Assembly: GCA_017651065.1 (NCBI GenBank) | Contig: JAGCDP010000055.1 | Span: 62,001-126,000 of the forward strand | Direction: 5' to 3' | Source: Treponema sp. | Lineage (GTDB): Bacteria; Spirochaetota; Spirochaetia; Treponematales; Treponemataceae | Length of the DNA stretch: 64,000 bases | In this document: one piece after another, positions 42,626 through 51,949 of the stretch | Layout of the letters: each line of letters starts with the position of its first letter | Numbering within the stretch: position 1 is the first letter of the stretch | Program-made: the position numbers and the translations under genes | The notes under the pieces: model-generated | Told to the model about the DNA's origin: nothing | The model's database searches: none | The model's input: only the letters and a program-made list of their open reading frames with translations

Positions 42626-43762
42626 ATGAAATTTACATTCGATCGCGATGCAATGATGAAAGAAATTTCTATTGCTCAGGAAATTATCACAAACAAAAGT
42701 CCAGTTACAATTCTTTCTAACATTTTAATCATAGCAGAAAATAATATGCTTACGATTAAAGCTACAGATTCAACTGTAAAATTTACAACAACAATTCCGG
42801 TTGATATTCAGGAAGAAGGACGCACAACAATTTACTGTGATAAGTTTATGAGTATTATTTCTTCTTTACCTTCTGGTGATATTGAATTTATTAAAGAAGA
42901 TATAGCAGTTACAATTAAGCCTATTTCTAAGCGTGTAAAATTCCAGCTTAAGAGTCAGGCAAGTGATAAGTTCCCAGAGCTTGGATCTTCTGAAAATGTT
43001 CCTTTCTTTGAACTTCCTGCAAAAGAGTTTAAAGAGATGATTCGTCATACAATTTTTGCAGTTTTCAAAGATGTAAAAGATATTAAAAGCCGCAGCTTTA
43101 TGACCGGTGTTTACTTTGAAAAAGAAGGCGACACTCTTACAATGGTTGCAACAAACGGAAACAGACTTTCATGCATTTCTAAAACTGCAACTAATGTTCC
43201 GGATTTTCCTGCAGCAAATATTCCTACAAAAATTCTTTCATGTGTTCTTAAAAATCTTTCTGATGAAGGAAACGTTAATGTTACTGTAATTGATAATTCA
43301 ATCTTTATTAAGTTTGCCAATTTTGAATTCTCTTCTAACTTAATAGACGGCCGATTCCCTAACTACAAAAAAGTTATTCCTGAAAATCTTACAACTAAGT
43401 TCCAGGTTAACAAGGCCGATCTTGAATCTGCTCTTAAGCGAATTACAATCATGGCAGATAAGGAAATCTACAGAGTTCTCTTTAAAGTAGGACCTGGAGT
43501 TCTTAAACTTATTTCGCCGGAAACAGACAGTGGTGCTGCAGAAGAAGAAATTCCATGCCGCTATGACGGACAGAATATTACAATTGCAATGAACTTTGTT
43601 TATGTAACAGAACCGCTCAAGGTTATTGATACAGAAAATGTTGTTGTAGAATTCAATGTTGATGAATTCCGCGAAGATGAAGGAATTGTTACAAAGGCTG
43701 TAATTATTCGTTCAGAACCAGCTGCAGATTATCAGCACGTAGTAATGCCATTGAAGGGCTAG
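42626..43762 (+). CDS. dnaN: DNA polymerase III subunit beta (sliding clamp)
   Basis: The 378-residue clamp has three similar domains of ~120 residues and forms a dimeric ring that tethers the polymerase. Recognisable stretches are SPVTILSNILIIAENNMLTIKATD in domain 1 (over ~28-51), FMTGVYFEKEGDTLTMVATNGNRLS in domain 2 and the C-terminal YQHVVMPLKG, close to the usual VMP(M/L)R ending. AGGAG precedes the ATG. The recF start follows after two bases. Confidence 0.97.
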   Translation: MKFTFDRDAMMKEISIAQEIITNKSPVTILSNILIIAENNMLTIKATDSTVKFTTTIPVDIQEEGRTTIYCDKFMSIISSLPSGDIEFIKEDIAVTIKPISKRVKFQLKSQASDKFPELGSSENVPFFELPAKEFKEMIRHTIFAVFKDVKDIKSRSFMTGVYFEKEGDTLTMVATNGNRLSCISKTATNVPDFPAANIPTKILSCVLKNLSDEGNVNVTVIDNSIFIKFANFEFSSNLIDGRFPNYKKVIPENLTTKFQVNKADLESALKRITIMADKEIYRVLFKVGPGVLKLISPETDSGAAEEEIPCRYDGQNITIAMNFVYVTEPLKVIDTENVVVEFNVDEFREDEGIVTKAVIIRSEPAADYQHVVMPLKG

Positions 43763-43763
43763 A

Positions 43764-44867
43764 ATGCCGTTTCTTTATCAGACATTTTATAATTTCCGCA
43801 ATCTTAAAAATGATACGCTCGATTTATCTAACAAAGAAATTTATTTTGTTGGCCAGAACGGGCAGGGTAAAAGTAATATTCTTGAATCGCTTTATTATGC
43901 TGCCTATGGAATAAGCTTCAGGACTCACCAGGATGCGCAGATTGTAAAAAAGGGTGAAAAGGATTTTAGCATAAATGCGTTTTACAAAAATGGTGAAGAC
44001 AGCTCGCAGAAAATTTCTGTGATTTTTGAAAATGGAAAAAAACGCATTGAAAAAAATGGCAAAAAAATTCAAGACCGAAAAGAGCTCATAAATACAATTC
44101 CGTGCATTTTGTTTTGTCACGATGATATGAGGTTTGCTACCGGTGAACCTGAATGCCGCCGGTTTTTTATAGATCAGTCGCTCACACTTTATGACAGTCT
44201 TTATATAGACGACATGCGCAATTACAAGAAGGTTTTAAAAAGCCGTAATCTTATTTTAAAAAGCAAACAGTATGAAATGCTTGAAGTTTACGACGGACAG
44301 CTTGCAGGTTATGGACTTGTAATTCAGGATAAACGAAAAAAAGCAATCTTTCAGTTCAATCAGATTTTTGGAAAGATTTTTGAAGACATAACAGGCATAA
44401 GCGGTGTACAAATTGTGTATGAACCTTCGTGGAAAGTGCAAAATGTTCCCGGCGAAAATTTTTTTCCTGCTTCGCAGGATATTATTTCTTTATTGCTTTC
44501 ACGACGGGCTCAGGATCAACTTATGGAAACTACGATGTCCGGCCCGCACCGCGACAAAATTTTTTTTGTTAAAGACGGGCAGAATTTTATACAGACAGCT
44601 TCTACGGGTCAGTGCCGCCTGATTTCTCTTTTGCTAAGAGTTGCGCAAGCTATTTACTATACCCGCGCCACCGGGCTCAAGCCTGTTCTTTTAATGGACG
44701 ACGTTCTGCTGGAACTTGACCCCGACAAAAGAGCCCGCCTTACAGGAATGCTTCCGGAATATGAACAGCTTTTCTGTACATTTTTACCGGGCGAACCGTA
44801 TCAGAGGTATATGCACGATACCACAAAAGTTTATACAATAGAGAAGGGTGAATGGCATGAAGGATAA
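43764..44867 (+). CDS. recF: DNA replication and repair protein RecF
   Basis: An SMC-like ATPase of 367 residues that helps load RecA at gaps. The Walker A is VGQNGQGKSNILE (~29-41). The signature region reads STGQCRLISLLLRVAQ, the variant used by RecF, and the Walker B is PVLLMDDVLLELD. ETTMSGPHRDK is also typical. It is tightly packed between dnaN and the DciA-like gene, with an 11-base overlap at its end. Confidence 0.96.
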   Translation: MPFLYQTFYNFRNLKNDTLDLSNKEIYFVGQNGQGKSNILESLYYAAYGISFRTHQDAQIVKKGEKDFSINAFYKNGEDSSQKISVIFENGKKRIEKNGKKIQDRKELINTIPCILFCHDDMRFATGEPECRRFFIDQSLTLYDSLYIDDMRNYKKVLKSRNLILKSKQYEMLEVYDGQLAGYGLVIQDKRKKAIFQFNQIFGKIFEDITGISGVQIVYEPSWKVQNVPGENFFPASQDIISLLLSRRAQDQLMETTMSGPHRDKIFFVKDGQNFIQTASTGQCRLISLLLRVAQAIYYTRATGLKPVLLMDDVLLELDPDKRARLTGMLPEYEQLFCTFLPGEPYQRYMHDTTKVYTIEKGEWHEG

Positions 44868-45321
44868 TAATATAGTTTCAATGCAGAGCATAATGGAACA
44901 GTGCCGCATTTTTGCAGAGTCGGATGAAGGCCAGCTTCCGTCTTTGTGGCGAACTGTTGTTTCGCGAATAAAATCAACTGCAGAAACTTCTGAACGCGAT
45001 GACCTTATAGATAAAAGAATTCCTCTTGGTGAGCGCCTTGCTTCAAATACCCGCGTGCTTGATTTGAAAAACGGCGTGCTCATAATTGAATCTGACCATC
45101 CTGGCTGGATACAATACTTAAAATTTTATCAAAGCTTTATTATAAAGGGGCTTAAATTAGAAAATCCGGATCTTAAAATAAATTCGCTGGCGTTCAGGCT
45201 TAAGGGAAAAGAAGAAAAAGAGATGGATGTTTATGAACAAGCCCTTAAAAAGGCCCGTGCCGAGATGGAAGAGCGGTTCAGGAAGAACGAAGAAGAGGCC
45301 AGGAAGTTTTTTGGCGAGTAA
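44857..45321 (+). CDS. DUF721/DciA-like protein
   Basis: A 154-residue protein in the position after recF where DUF721 proteins commonly lie. The core VLDLKNGVLIIESDHPGWIQYL (~66-87) is the family hallmark. In other bacteria DciA loads the replicative helicase where DnaC is absent. The C-terminal ~40 residues are highly charged and probably coiled coil. The ATG used has AGGG eight bases upstream; a GTG three codons earlier is an alternative. Confidence 0.82.
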   Translation: MKDNNIVSMQSIMEQCRIFAESDEGQLPSLWRTVVSRIKSTAETSERDDLIDKRIPLGERLASNTRVLDLKNGVLIIESDHPGWIQYLKFYQSFIIKGLKLENPDLKINSLAFRLKGKEEKEMDVYEQALKKARAEMEERFRKNEEEARKFFGE

Positions 45322-45351
45322 TTGACCAACATCAAAAAATAATGATATATT
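45322..45351 (+). promoter_or_regulatory. Promoter of the rpmH-rnpA-yidD unit
   Basis: TTGACC (45322-45327), an 18-base spacer and TATATT (45346-45351). A small hairpin TTCTG/CAGAA lies in the leader before the ribosome site. Confidence 0.7.
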
Positions 45352-45430
45352 AGAGTACTATTTTTCTGACACTTTTTCAGAAGGATTTTTTAACACGAAA
45401 ACATTTTTTTATATATAAAAGGAGCGTTCT

Positions 45431-45586
45431 ATGAAAAGAACATATCAACCAAGCAAAGTAAAACGCAATAGAAAATTCGGGTTCAGAGCCCGCATGGCTA
45501 CAAAGGGTGGTCGCAAAGTTCTTGCAAGAAGAAGAGCAAAGGGCCGCGCAAAGCTTTCTGTTTCTGACGAACACAAGAAATATTAA
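45431..45586 (+). CDS. rpmH: 50S ribosomal protein L34
   Basis: A 51-residue basic protein, [18 protein letters not shown]... with [19 protein letters not shown], unmistakably L34. AAGGAG precedes the ATG. It is too short for length-filtered gene finding. It opens the conserved rpmH-rnpA-yidD-yidC-jag block. Confidence 0.98.
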   Translation: MKRTYQPSKVKRNRKFGFRARMATKGGRKVLARRRAKGRAKLSVSDEHKKY

Positions 45587-45606
45587 TTTTAGGGAAGGAC
45601 ACAGTC

Positions 45607-45957
45607 TTGATAAAAACGGGATTTTTTAAACGGGACGAACGTATAAAAAATCCCGCTGATTTTAAAAAGCTGTACAAAGAAGGAAAAAAGATAAGTATTC
45701 CAGGTGCCAAGTTGTTTTACCTTGAAAATCATCTGGAAATGAACCGGGTTGGTTTTCCTTTGATTCGTGGCTACGGTAACGCGGTCGAAAGGAACTTATC
45801 AAAAAGATACAGCCGGGAAGTCTATCGATTAATTAAATCACATCTGAACACCGGGTACGATATGTTAATTCTGATCTACCCTGGAAATGACTCGTTCAGC
45901 ACGCGATGTGAACAGATTCGTAGTTTGTGCCAAAAGGCAGGATTATTAAAAGAATAA
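45607..45957 (+). CDS. rnpA: Ribonuclease P protein component
   Basis: The 116-residue protein cofactor of RNase P, which matures tRNA 5' ends. The family region is [29 protein letters not shown], split over ~46-74; the RNR-type motif is altered to ERNLSKR. The start is TTG, with AAGGA seven bases upstream. The stop overlaps the yidD start by one base. Confidence 0.92.
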   Translation: MIKTGFFKRDERIKNPADFKKLYKEGKKISIPGAKLFYLENHLEMNRVGFPLIRGYGNAVERNLSKRYSREVYRLIKSHLNTGYDMLILIYPGNDSFSTRCEQIRSLCQKAGLLKE

Positions 45958-46196
45958 TGATAAAATGGTTAAAAAATTTTTTAACTAAGTTTTTCTGTTT
46001 TTTAATTCGCGTCTATCAAAAATGTATTTCTCCTTTGTTTCCGCCGACATGCAGGTACACGCCTACTTGTTCTGCTTATGCATTGGAAGCAATTCAAAAA
46101 CATGGACCTTTCAAAGGTCTGCTTCTGGCCATTCGACGAATCCTAAGATGCAATCCTTTTCACGAAGGTGGTTACGACCCGGTCCCTGAGAAATGA
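45957..46196 (+). CDS. yidD: Membrane protein insertion efficiency factor YidD
   Basis: A 79-residue protein with an amphipathic N-terminus and the conserved [26 protein letters not shown] (~20-45), then [17 protein letters not shown]. It assists YidC/Sec insertion. The ATG overlaps the rnpA stop (TAATG), so translation is likely coupled. A longer in-frame GTG start inside rnpA is less likely. Confidence 0.95.
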   Translation: MIKWLKNFLTKFFCFLIRVYQKCISPLFPPTCRYTPTCSAYALEAIQKHGPFKGLLLAIRRILRCNPFHEGGYDPVPEK

Positions 46197-46200
46197 GTAA

Positions 46201-46260
46201 GGCAGCTAGCTGCCGGTGATTAATAGCAAAGCGTTAAGAAAAATGCGGCCAGCATTTTTT
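46201..46260 (+). repeat. Palindrome and terminator-like hairpin between yidD and yidC
   Basis: GGCAGCTAGCTGCC (46201-46214) is a perfect palindrome. The adjoining CTGCCGGTGAT has an inverted copy near 36255-36275. AAAAATGC-GGCCA-GCATTTTTT (46239-46260) looks like a weak intrinsic terminator that could separate yidC from the upstream genes. Confidence 0.55.
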
Positions 46261-46295
46261 AGCTTTACTTACTTGAGAATTATGGAGAAATAACT

Positions 46296-48146
46296 ATGGA
46301 TAAAAATACAATCTGGGCCATTGTTCTTTCTACACTTGTAATTGTTGCTTCTTATCTTTTGTTGCCAAGATTTTTTGGAAAGAAAACAGCAGAAGCACCA
46401 GCAGCTGTAGAAATTACTGCAGAAGATACACAAACAAATCAGGCAGAAATATTAACAGATACAATGTTTGATGAAGAAACAACAGCTCTTCTTTCTGAAG
46501 CAGAAGAAGTTGAAGAAGAAAATGTTGTTCCTGCACAAGAAGAAAAAATCACAATAAACACTGGAGTTGCAGAAGTTATCTTTACAACAAAAGGTGGTGA
46601 TATTGTAAGCTACAAGCTTGTTGGTCATAACGATAAAGATACAAATGATTTTGTTCAGCTTTCTGACAGCATTAGTGAAACAAACAGAACCTGTGCACTT
46701 GCAATTGGTGGAGCCGAAAGTAAAATCATCAATGAAATCTTTAATTATGAAAAGCTTGATGCCAATACAATTTTGTTCAAGAAAACTTTTTCTATTAAAG
46801 ATTCAAACGGAAAAGCTCATTCTTATACAATCGGAAAAAAATATTCGTTCAAGCCAAATGAATATATGTTCAAGCTTGATGTAATGATTCACGGCACAGA
46901 TGCTGCAGGTCTTAATTTTAATGGTACTGCTTATACACTTCGAACTTCACCACAGATTGGACCACACTTTAATCAGAAGCAGAGCCGCTACGAATACAGA
47001 CAGTTCCTTGCTTACAACGGTAAGAAAGTTAAGAAAGTAAATCTTGCAAGCAACCTTGTTAAGCAATATGAAAAGGATTTCTTGTGGGGTGGTATTGCAA
47101 GTAAATACTTTATGGAACTTGTTCTTCCTACAGATTATTCTATTCTTGGAACACCAACTTATTCTGCAAAAGTAGAGCAGAATGATTATGCAAATGCTCA
47201 GGCAATGTTTGAACGAAAGTCTTATTCTGGAACAGATGTTTCGGACAGTTATTATTTATACTTTGGACCTCGCGAAGAAAAAAGCCTGAAGGTTTATAAT
47301 GTAGCAGATAAAAATGCATGGGGCTTCAGCGGATACAAAATTACAGAAGCTCTTTCTACAAGCGGATGGCTCAGCTGGCTCGAAGTAATCTTAAAGTGGG
47401 GACTTGAAATTCTTCATAAGGTAATTCCTAACTGGGGTGTTTGTATTATCATTATTACAATTATTCTTAAGATGTTGATGTTCCCTCTTTCAAAGAAGCA
47501 GTCTATGGGCTCTCTTAAAATGCAGGAACTTCAGCCAAAGCTTCAGGCAATTCAGAAGAAGTATGCCGGAGATCAACAGAAGCTTCAGCAGGAAACAAGC
47601 AAGCTTTATCAGGAAGCTGGATATAATCCGGCAAGTGGATGTCTTCCTATGTTGTTCCAGTTCCTTGTAATTTTTGCAATGTATAACCTGTTCAACAACT
47701 ACTTTGAATTCCGTGGAGCTATGTTCATTCCAAAATGGATTCCGGATTTGTCTGAAGGAGATGTTGTTTATACATTTGAAAAGAGCATTCCTTTAATCAG
47801 CAATTTATTTGGAAACACTTTGAGAGTTCTTCCAATTATTTATGTTGCCTCTCAAATTTTATCTGGAAAACTTACACAGAGTATGAACCCTGGTGGAGCT
47901 GGTGGACAGAGCGAAAAAACAATGAAGTTCATGACATACGGTATGCCGTTCATGTTCTTCTTTATTTTCTATAATGCACCATCTGGACTTTTGCTTTACT
48001 GGCTTACAAGTAACATTTTGCAGTTGGGTCAGCAGGCAATAATAAATAAGATGATGGCAAAAAAACGCGCAGAAGTGGGAATTGAAAAAACACCAAACGT
48101 GCCAAAAAATCTTCCACCAAAAGCAAAGGCTAAACAGAAAAAATAA
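46296..48146 (+). CDS. yidC: Membrane protein insertase YidC
   Basis: A 616-residue insertase with an N-terminal membrane helix (~8-24), an acidic linker (~40-90), a periplasmic beta domain (~90-350), and the five-helix core (~355-590). Core features are WGVCIIIITIILKMLMFPLS, the coiled cytoplasmic loop KLQAIQKKYAGDQQKLQQE and the late FMPFMF-like stretch YGMPFMFFFIFYNAPSGLLLYW. The end is basic (KAKAKQKK), as expected for ribosome contact. It inserts membrane proteins with or without Sec. Confidence 0.97.
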   Translation: MDKNTIWAIVLSTLVIVASYLLLPRFFGKKTAEAPAAVEITAEDTQTNQAEILTDTMFDEETTALLSEAEEVEEENVVPAQEEKITINTGVAEVIFTTKGGDIVSYKLVGHNDKDTNDFVQLSDSISETNRTCALAIGGAESKIINEIFNYEKLDANTILFKKTFSIKDSNGKAHSYTIGKKYSFKPNEYMFKLDVMIHGTDAAGLNFNGTAYTLRTSPQIGPHFNQKQSRYEYRQFLAYNGKKVKKVNLASNLVKQYEKDFLWGGIASKYFMELVLPTDYSILGTPTYSAKVEQNDYANAQAMFERKSYSGTDVSDSYYLYFGPREEKSLKVYNVADKNAWGFSGYKITEALSTSGWLSWLEVILKWGLEILHKVIPNWGVCIIIITIILKMLMFPLSKKQSMGSLKMQELQPKLQAIQKKYAGDQQKLQQETSKLYQEAGYNPASGCLPMLFQFLVIFAMYNLFNNYFEFRGAMFIPKWIPDLSEGDVVYTFEKSIPLISNLFGNTLRVLPIIYVASQILSGKLTQSMNPGGAGGQSEKTMKFMTYGMPFMFFFIFYNAPSGLLLYWLTSNILQLGQQAIINKMMAKKRAEVGIEKTPNVPKNLPPKAKAKQKK

Positions 48147-48166
48147 GGGTATAGGAGATATATAAA

Positions 48167-48871
48167 ATGACTTACGAATATGAAGGAAAGACTGAAAGAG
48201 AAGCAATTGAATTGGCAGCAGCAGAGCTTGGTCTTGAAAGAGATCAGTTTGATGTTGAAATTCTTGAAACACAGAAAAATTCACTTTTCAAAAAAGGATA
48301 TGTAAAAATCAGAGTTCACACTCTTGATGATGTAAAGCCTTCTCACGCTATGTTTGAAGACCGCGACATGGAAGAAAAGCACACTCGCCTTGTAGCAGAT
48401 CCACTTCCACAGGGTGAGTTTGAAGAAAAACTTATTGCATTCATTACAACAATTGTTGAAAAGATGGGCTACGATGTAAAAGTTCAGGTTTCATACCGTG
48501 AAGATAAAAAGATTGGAATTAAGATGGATTCATCTTATTCTTCAATCCTCATTGGACGCAAAGGAAAGAACCTTGATGCTCTTCAGCTGCTTGCAAACAT
48601 TTATGCAGGACGCCTTGGACATGAAGAAGTTCGCGTAATTCTGGATACAGAAAACTATCGTATCCGCCGCGAAGAATCTCTTGTTCGCCTTGCATATACA
48701 ACTGCAGATAAGGTTCGTTCACGGCACAACTCAATTTTGCTTGAGCCAATGAATCCTTTTGAACGCCGCCTTATTCATACAACACTCAACGAGATTCCTG
48801 ATGTTGAAACCAAAAGCGAAGGTGATGGTTTATATAAACAGGTAAGAGTATTGTACAAGGGAATACGCTAA
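48167..48871 (+). CDS. jag: Jag/KhpB RNA-binding protein
   Basis: The 234-residue protein has an N-terminal Jag domain (~3-50, TEREAIELAAAELGLERDQF), a KH-like domain with SILIGRKGKNLDALQLLANI, and a C-terminal R3H domain (MNPFERRLIHTTLNEI). Jag/KhpB proteins bind RNA and influence cell elongation and division in Gram-positive bacteria. It follows yidC after 20 bases, the usual arrangement. Confidence 0.95.
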   Translation: MTYEYEGKTEREAIELAAAELGLERDQFDVEILETQKNSLFKKGYVKIRVHTLDDVKPSHAMFEDRDMEEKHTRLVADPLPQGEFEEKLIAFITTIVEKMGYDVKVQVSYREDKKIGIKMDSSYSSILIGRKGKNLDALQLLANIYAGRLGHEEVRVILDTENYRIRREESLVRLAYTTADKVRSRHNSILLEPMNPFERRLIHTTLNEIPDVETKSEGDGLYKQVRVLYKGIR

Positions 48872-48909
48872 GGGCCTTCATGCGGTGTACAAACTCTTGA
48901 GGAGTTAAT

Positions 48910-49680
48910 GTGAAAAAGACAGTTTTTTTGATAACATTCCTTTTACTCGGAGTTTGTACAGGTATGTTTGCGCAGAATAAAACATCTGGAAAGGTCAGCG
49001 ATATTGTAGATGCAAAATATGTTGATGCACTCAAACGCGACGGAAAGATTGTTGTTACACATGAAGATCAGGTTGTAAACCTTAAGCTCATGCCAAAAAC
49101 AGCTTATGCTTCAAAAATAGTAAACAGTCTTATAAAAAAACAACCAAAGCATTTTTATTATACTTATGAAGCTCTTTATTTTGTGCCGGAAACAATTTCG
49201 GTTCAAAGAGCTTCAGAAATTGCCCGCTCAATTTCTAAAATGACTAACGTTAAGTATTATTCAAATACACGAAGAAAGATTACTTATCTTTATCCAAAAG
49301 CATACATGACAGAAGGTGAAAATTCTAATGTAGCTATAGCCGATGTTAATTACGGAAACAGCGACGGAAAAACATTTTACTGTCTTATGGATGATGCAAG
49401 CTTTGGAATAACACACTATCGTCTTGATTTTATACAATCATCAAACGAGTTCCTTCAGGTATTCAGAAATACAGATGACATGGGTCTTGGACCAATCAGA
49501 GCTATTATGCCAAATGATCTTGTTATCAATCTTCTTATTCAGGAATGCGATGACGGGATGGTTGTATATCTTTGTGCCGATTTGGATAGTAAAAAGATGC
49601 CTGGTGTACGAGGAAAAATTACGGAATCAATGACAGCCAGAATGGATGCTATAAGCAGCTGGTTCGTATCTATGATGTAA
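48910..49680 (+). CDS. Exported hypothetical protein (256 aa)
   Basis: It begins with a signal peptide, [22 protein letters not shown] (first ~22 residues; AQ-N suits signal peptidase I). The mature part is an unrecognised periplasmic domain with [19 protein letters not shown] and [23 protein letters not shown], likely a mixed alpha/beta fold. The start is GTG, five bases after GAGGAG; an overlapping ATG is out of frame. It is closely linked to the immunophilin gene (11-base gap) and may share its function in the envelope. A treponeme-restricted family is likely but not proven. Confidence 0.75.
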   Translation: MKKTVFLITFLLLGVCTGMFAQNKTSGKVSDIVDAKYVDALKRDGKIVVTHEDQVVNLKLMPKTAYASKIVNSLIKKQPKHFYYTYEALYFVPETISVQRASEIARSISKMTNVKYYSNTRRKITYLYPKAYMTEGENSNVAIADVNYGNSDGKTFYCLMDDASFGITHYRLDFIQSSNEFLQVFRNTDDMGLGPIRAIMPNDLVINLLIQECDDGMVVYLCADLDSKKMPGVRGKITESMTARMDAISSWFVSMM

Positions 49681-49691
49681 AGGAGGATATT

Positions 49692-50867
49692 TTGAAAAAA
49701 GTATTTACAATAATTTTGGCATGTCTGGCATTTACATGTTTATCTTGCTGCAGTAATAAAAAAACTGAAAAATCAAAAAACACAAATTATTCTGATGCAA
49801 CAAAAACTGAAACAGTAATAAAGCAGGCTGAAGATACAAATCAAAAAGTAACAAAAATAAAAAGCGAGGATGTAGTAATGAGCGAAGAAACATTGGAAGC
49901 GTTAAAGGGTAAAGAAGGCGTATTTGCAGTTCTTACAACAGAAAAAGGACAGATTGTTTTAGAGTTGTTCTTTAAAGAAACACCTATGACAGTAGCAAAT
50001 TTTGTAGGTCTTGCAGAAGGAACTTTGGATGCTGCAAAGGGTGAACCTTTTTATGACGGTCTTATTTTCCACCGTGTAATTTCTGATTTTATGATTCAGG
50101 GTGGTTGTCCATACGGAAACGGAACAGGCGACCCAGGATATAAGTTTGCTGATGAATTTGTAGACGGATTGATTTTTGATAAGCCTGGTAAGCTTGCAAT
50201 GGCTAACAGCGGTACAAATACAAACGGAAGTCAGTTCTTTATTACACACGTTCCAACAGACTGGCTAAACTACAAGCACACAATTTTTGGTCAGGTAGTA
50301 ACAGGACAGAAAGTTGTAGATACAGTTGAACAGGGTGATCATATTCTTAACCTTAAGATTATCCGCCAGGGTGCAGATGCAGAAAAGTTTACTGTAACAC
50401 AGGAAAGCTTTGATAAACTCAAAGTCGAAGGTGAAAAGAAAGCTGCTAAGTTTGAAGAAGAACAAGCTGCCCGCGAAGCAAAAAGAGCAGAAGAACAGTT
50501 CAAAGAACTTACAAAGGGTTGTGAAAAATCTAAAGAAGGCATTTACTATAAAATTACAGAACAGGGTGCAGGCGAAAAGGTTGGAAAAGGCAAGAATGTA
50601 ACTGTTGGTTACTGCGGATACCTTGTAGACGGAACCTTGTTTGATGCTTCTAAAGAATTCCATCCACAAGGCCACGATCCTTTGAGCTTTGTAACAGGAG
50701 CAGGTAAAATGATTCCTGGCTTTGACTATATGGTTCAGGATATGAAAAAAGGTGAAACCCGTACAATTATTGTTCCACCGGCACTTGCATATGGAGAGCA
50801 GGGTTATCCAGGCGTAATTCCTGGAAATGCTTATATATGCTTTGATATAAAGGTTCTTAGTTTCTAA
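49692..50867 (+). CDS. Cyclophilin-FKBP fusion lipoprotein (dual-family immunophilin)
   Basis: A 391-residue exported protein with two peptidyl-prolyl isomerase domains. The N-terminus is a lipoprotein signal with a relaxed lipobox (TCLS before C19). A cyclophilin domain spans ~75-235 with [14 protein letters not shown] and GSQFFITH. A charged coiled-coil linker follows (~245-285). An FKBP domain ends the protein (~290-391) with [23 protein letters not shown] and [12 protein letters not shown]-type fusions are known from few organisms. It probably folds envelope proteins from the inner or outer membrane surface. The start is TTG after AGGAGG. Confidence 0.93.
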   Translation: MKKVFTIILACLAFTCLSCCSNKKTEKSKNTNYSDATKTETVIKQAEDTNQKVTKIKSEDVVMSEETLEALKGKEGVFAVLTTEKGQIVLELFFKETPMTVANFVGLAEGTLDAAKGEPFYDGLIFHRVISDFMIQGGCPYGNGTGDPGYKFADEFVDGLIFDKPGKLAMANSGTNTNGSQFFITHVPTDWLNYKHTIFGQVVTGQKVVDTVEQGDHILNLKIIRQGADAEKFTVTQESFDKLKVEGEKKAAKFEEEQAAREAKRAEEQFKELTKGCEKSKEGIYYKITEQGAGEKVGKGKNVTVGYCGYLVDGTLFDASKEFHPQGHDPLSFVTGAGKMIPGFDYMVQDMKKGETRTIIVPPALAYGEQGYPGVIPGNAYICFDIKVLSF

Positions 50868-50893
50868 AATTAGATTCCGACGCAAAGCTTACC

Positions 50894-51038
50894 AAGTTTT
50901 CGTAAACGAAAACTTGCGGGTCAAGCCCGACAATGACAAAAGGGCCAATCAATCAACGTCATTGCGAGCCCGAAGAGCGTGGTAATCCATGAAAAAAGTC
51001 ATATTCATTGTGGATTGCCGCGCTACGCTCGCAATGAC
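50894..51038. repeat. Repeat block: AAGTTTTCGT palindrome, TCAAGCCCGAC half copy and GTCATTGCGAG element
   Basis: AAGTTTTCGT-AA-ACGAAAACTT (50894-50915) is a perfect palindrome followed by CGGGTCAAGCCCGACAATGAC. Positions 50958-51038 are a GTCATTGCGAG element with the right arm CGCTACGCTCGCAATGAC. The block separates the immunophilin gene from the next promoter. Confidence 0.75.
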
Positions 51039-51087
51039 GTATTTTTTTTAACTCAAAAAAATATTTTAAACTTTTTGTCAAAAATAC

Positions 51088-51116
51088 TTGACAATATACA
51101 AAATGTCGTATATACT
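51088..51116 (+). promoter_or_regulatory. Promoter of the membrane protein-XRE pair
   Basis: TTGACA (51088-51093), a 17-base spacer and TATACT (51111-51116). TGTC/GACA half sites recur around it (TTGACA, AATGTC, AAGACA, AATGTC between 51088 and 51140) and could bind the XRE regulator. Confidence 0.75.
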
Positions 51117-51153
51117 TTACATAAAGACAAACGAAATGTCAGGAGGTAGATAT

Positions 51154-51660
51154 ATGACATTAGCAATGGGAATTGGCCTTGGATGTGCCTTATTAGTTGG
51201 ATTACTTATTTGGATTGTTGCCAAAGTAAGCAATAAGGACTGCAAATATGACGAACGCCAGATTGCAGCTCAGGGAAAGGCCTATAAGGCAGGATTCTGT
51301 ACTTTTATAGCCTGGGAAATTGTAGAGTTCTTTATAGAGCTTTTTACAGGCGAACCAATAATGCCGTTTAGTCCTGGAACCTTAAAAGTAATTGAAATGC
51401 TTGTTTGTTTGCTTGTTTATCTTGAGTATTCAATCTTTACAGATGCTTATTTTCCAACAGGAAAGCCTTTTAAGAAGTCATGGTGCTTGATAATGCTTTT
51501 GCTGGCTGCAACATACTATCTGCAGTTCTTTACATCAAAAAACAAAAGCGAAAAGATTATGGTTCTTGCAGTTGGTATATTTATTACAATTGCCATGGCC
51601 AGCATAATCATTAAGCAGATTATAAACAACAAAGCAGATACAAAGGAAATTGAAGAATAA
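51154..51660 (+). CDS. Small integral membrane protein (168 aa)
   Basis: An unrecognised membrane protein with about four hydrophobic segments (near 5-22, 45-60, 75-92, 105-150) and a KYDERQIAAQGKAYKAG stretch after the first. Proteins with the DERQ...G-A pattern often pair with small XRE regulators in Firmicutes and treponemes. The chosen ATG has AGGAGG seven bases upstream; an upstream extension of 22 codons would overlap the promoter. The XRE gene follows after 17 bases. Function unknown. Confidence 0.8.
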   Translation: MTLAMGIGLGCALLVGLLIWIVAKVSNKDCKYDERQIAAQGKAYKAGFCTFIAWEIVEFFIELFTGEPIMPFSPGTLKVIEMLVCLLVYLEYSIFTDAYFPTGKPFKKSWCLIMLLLAATYYLQFFTSKNKSEKIMVLAVGIFITIAMASIIIKQIINNKADTKEIEE

Positions 51661-51677
51661 GGCAGAGGAGGCTTGTT

Positions 51678-51875
51678 ATGAAAAACTTAAAGCTTAAATC
51701 TGCCAGAGCACTTAAAGACCTTTCGCAGGATGATCTTGCCAAGGCTGTAGGTGTGAGCCGCCAGACAATCAATGCAATTGAAAAAGGAGACTATAATCCG
51801 TCTATAAACCTTTGTATTGCAATTTGTAAGGAGCTGGGAGTTACCTTGAATGATTTGTTCTGGGTTGATGAATAG
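51678..51875 (+). CDS. XRE-family helix-turn-helix regulator (65 aa)
   Basis: A minimal Cro/CI-type DNA-binding protein: ARALKDLSQDDLAKAVGVSR and QTINAIEKGDYNPSINLCIA cover the helix-turn-helix. It lacks any sensor domain. Such YozG-like proteins usually control their own operon, here with the membrane protein upstream. AGGAGG precedes the ATG. Confidence 0.93.
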   Translation: MKNLKLKSARALKDLSQDDLAKAVGVSRQTINAIEKGDYNPSINLCIAICKELGVTLNDLFWVDE

Positions 51876-51890
51876 ATAAACAAAAGGGGC

Positions 51891-51947
51891 CCCTTCGACA
51901 AGCTCAGGGACCCCGTATATGTCATTGTCGGGCTTGACCCGACAATC
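51891..51947. repeat. CCTTCGACAAGCTCAGG repeat plus TCGGGCTTGACCCGA repeat
   Basis: Two repeat families sit side by side (51891-51914 and 51921-51947) in the short gap between the convergent XRE and NSS genes. Confidence 0.8.
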
Positions 51948-51949
51948 TT

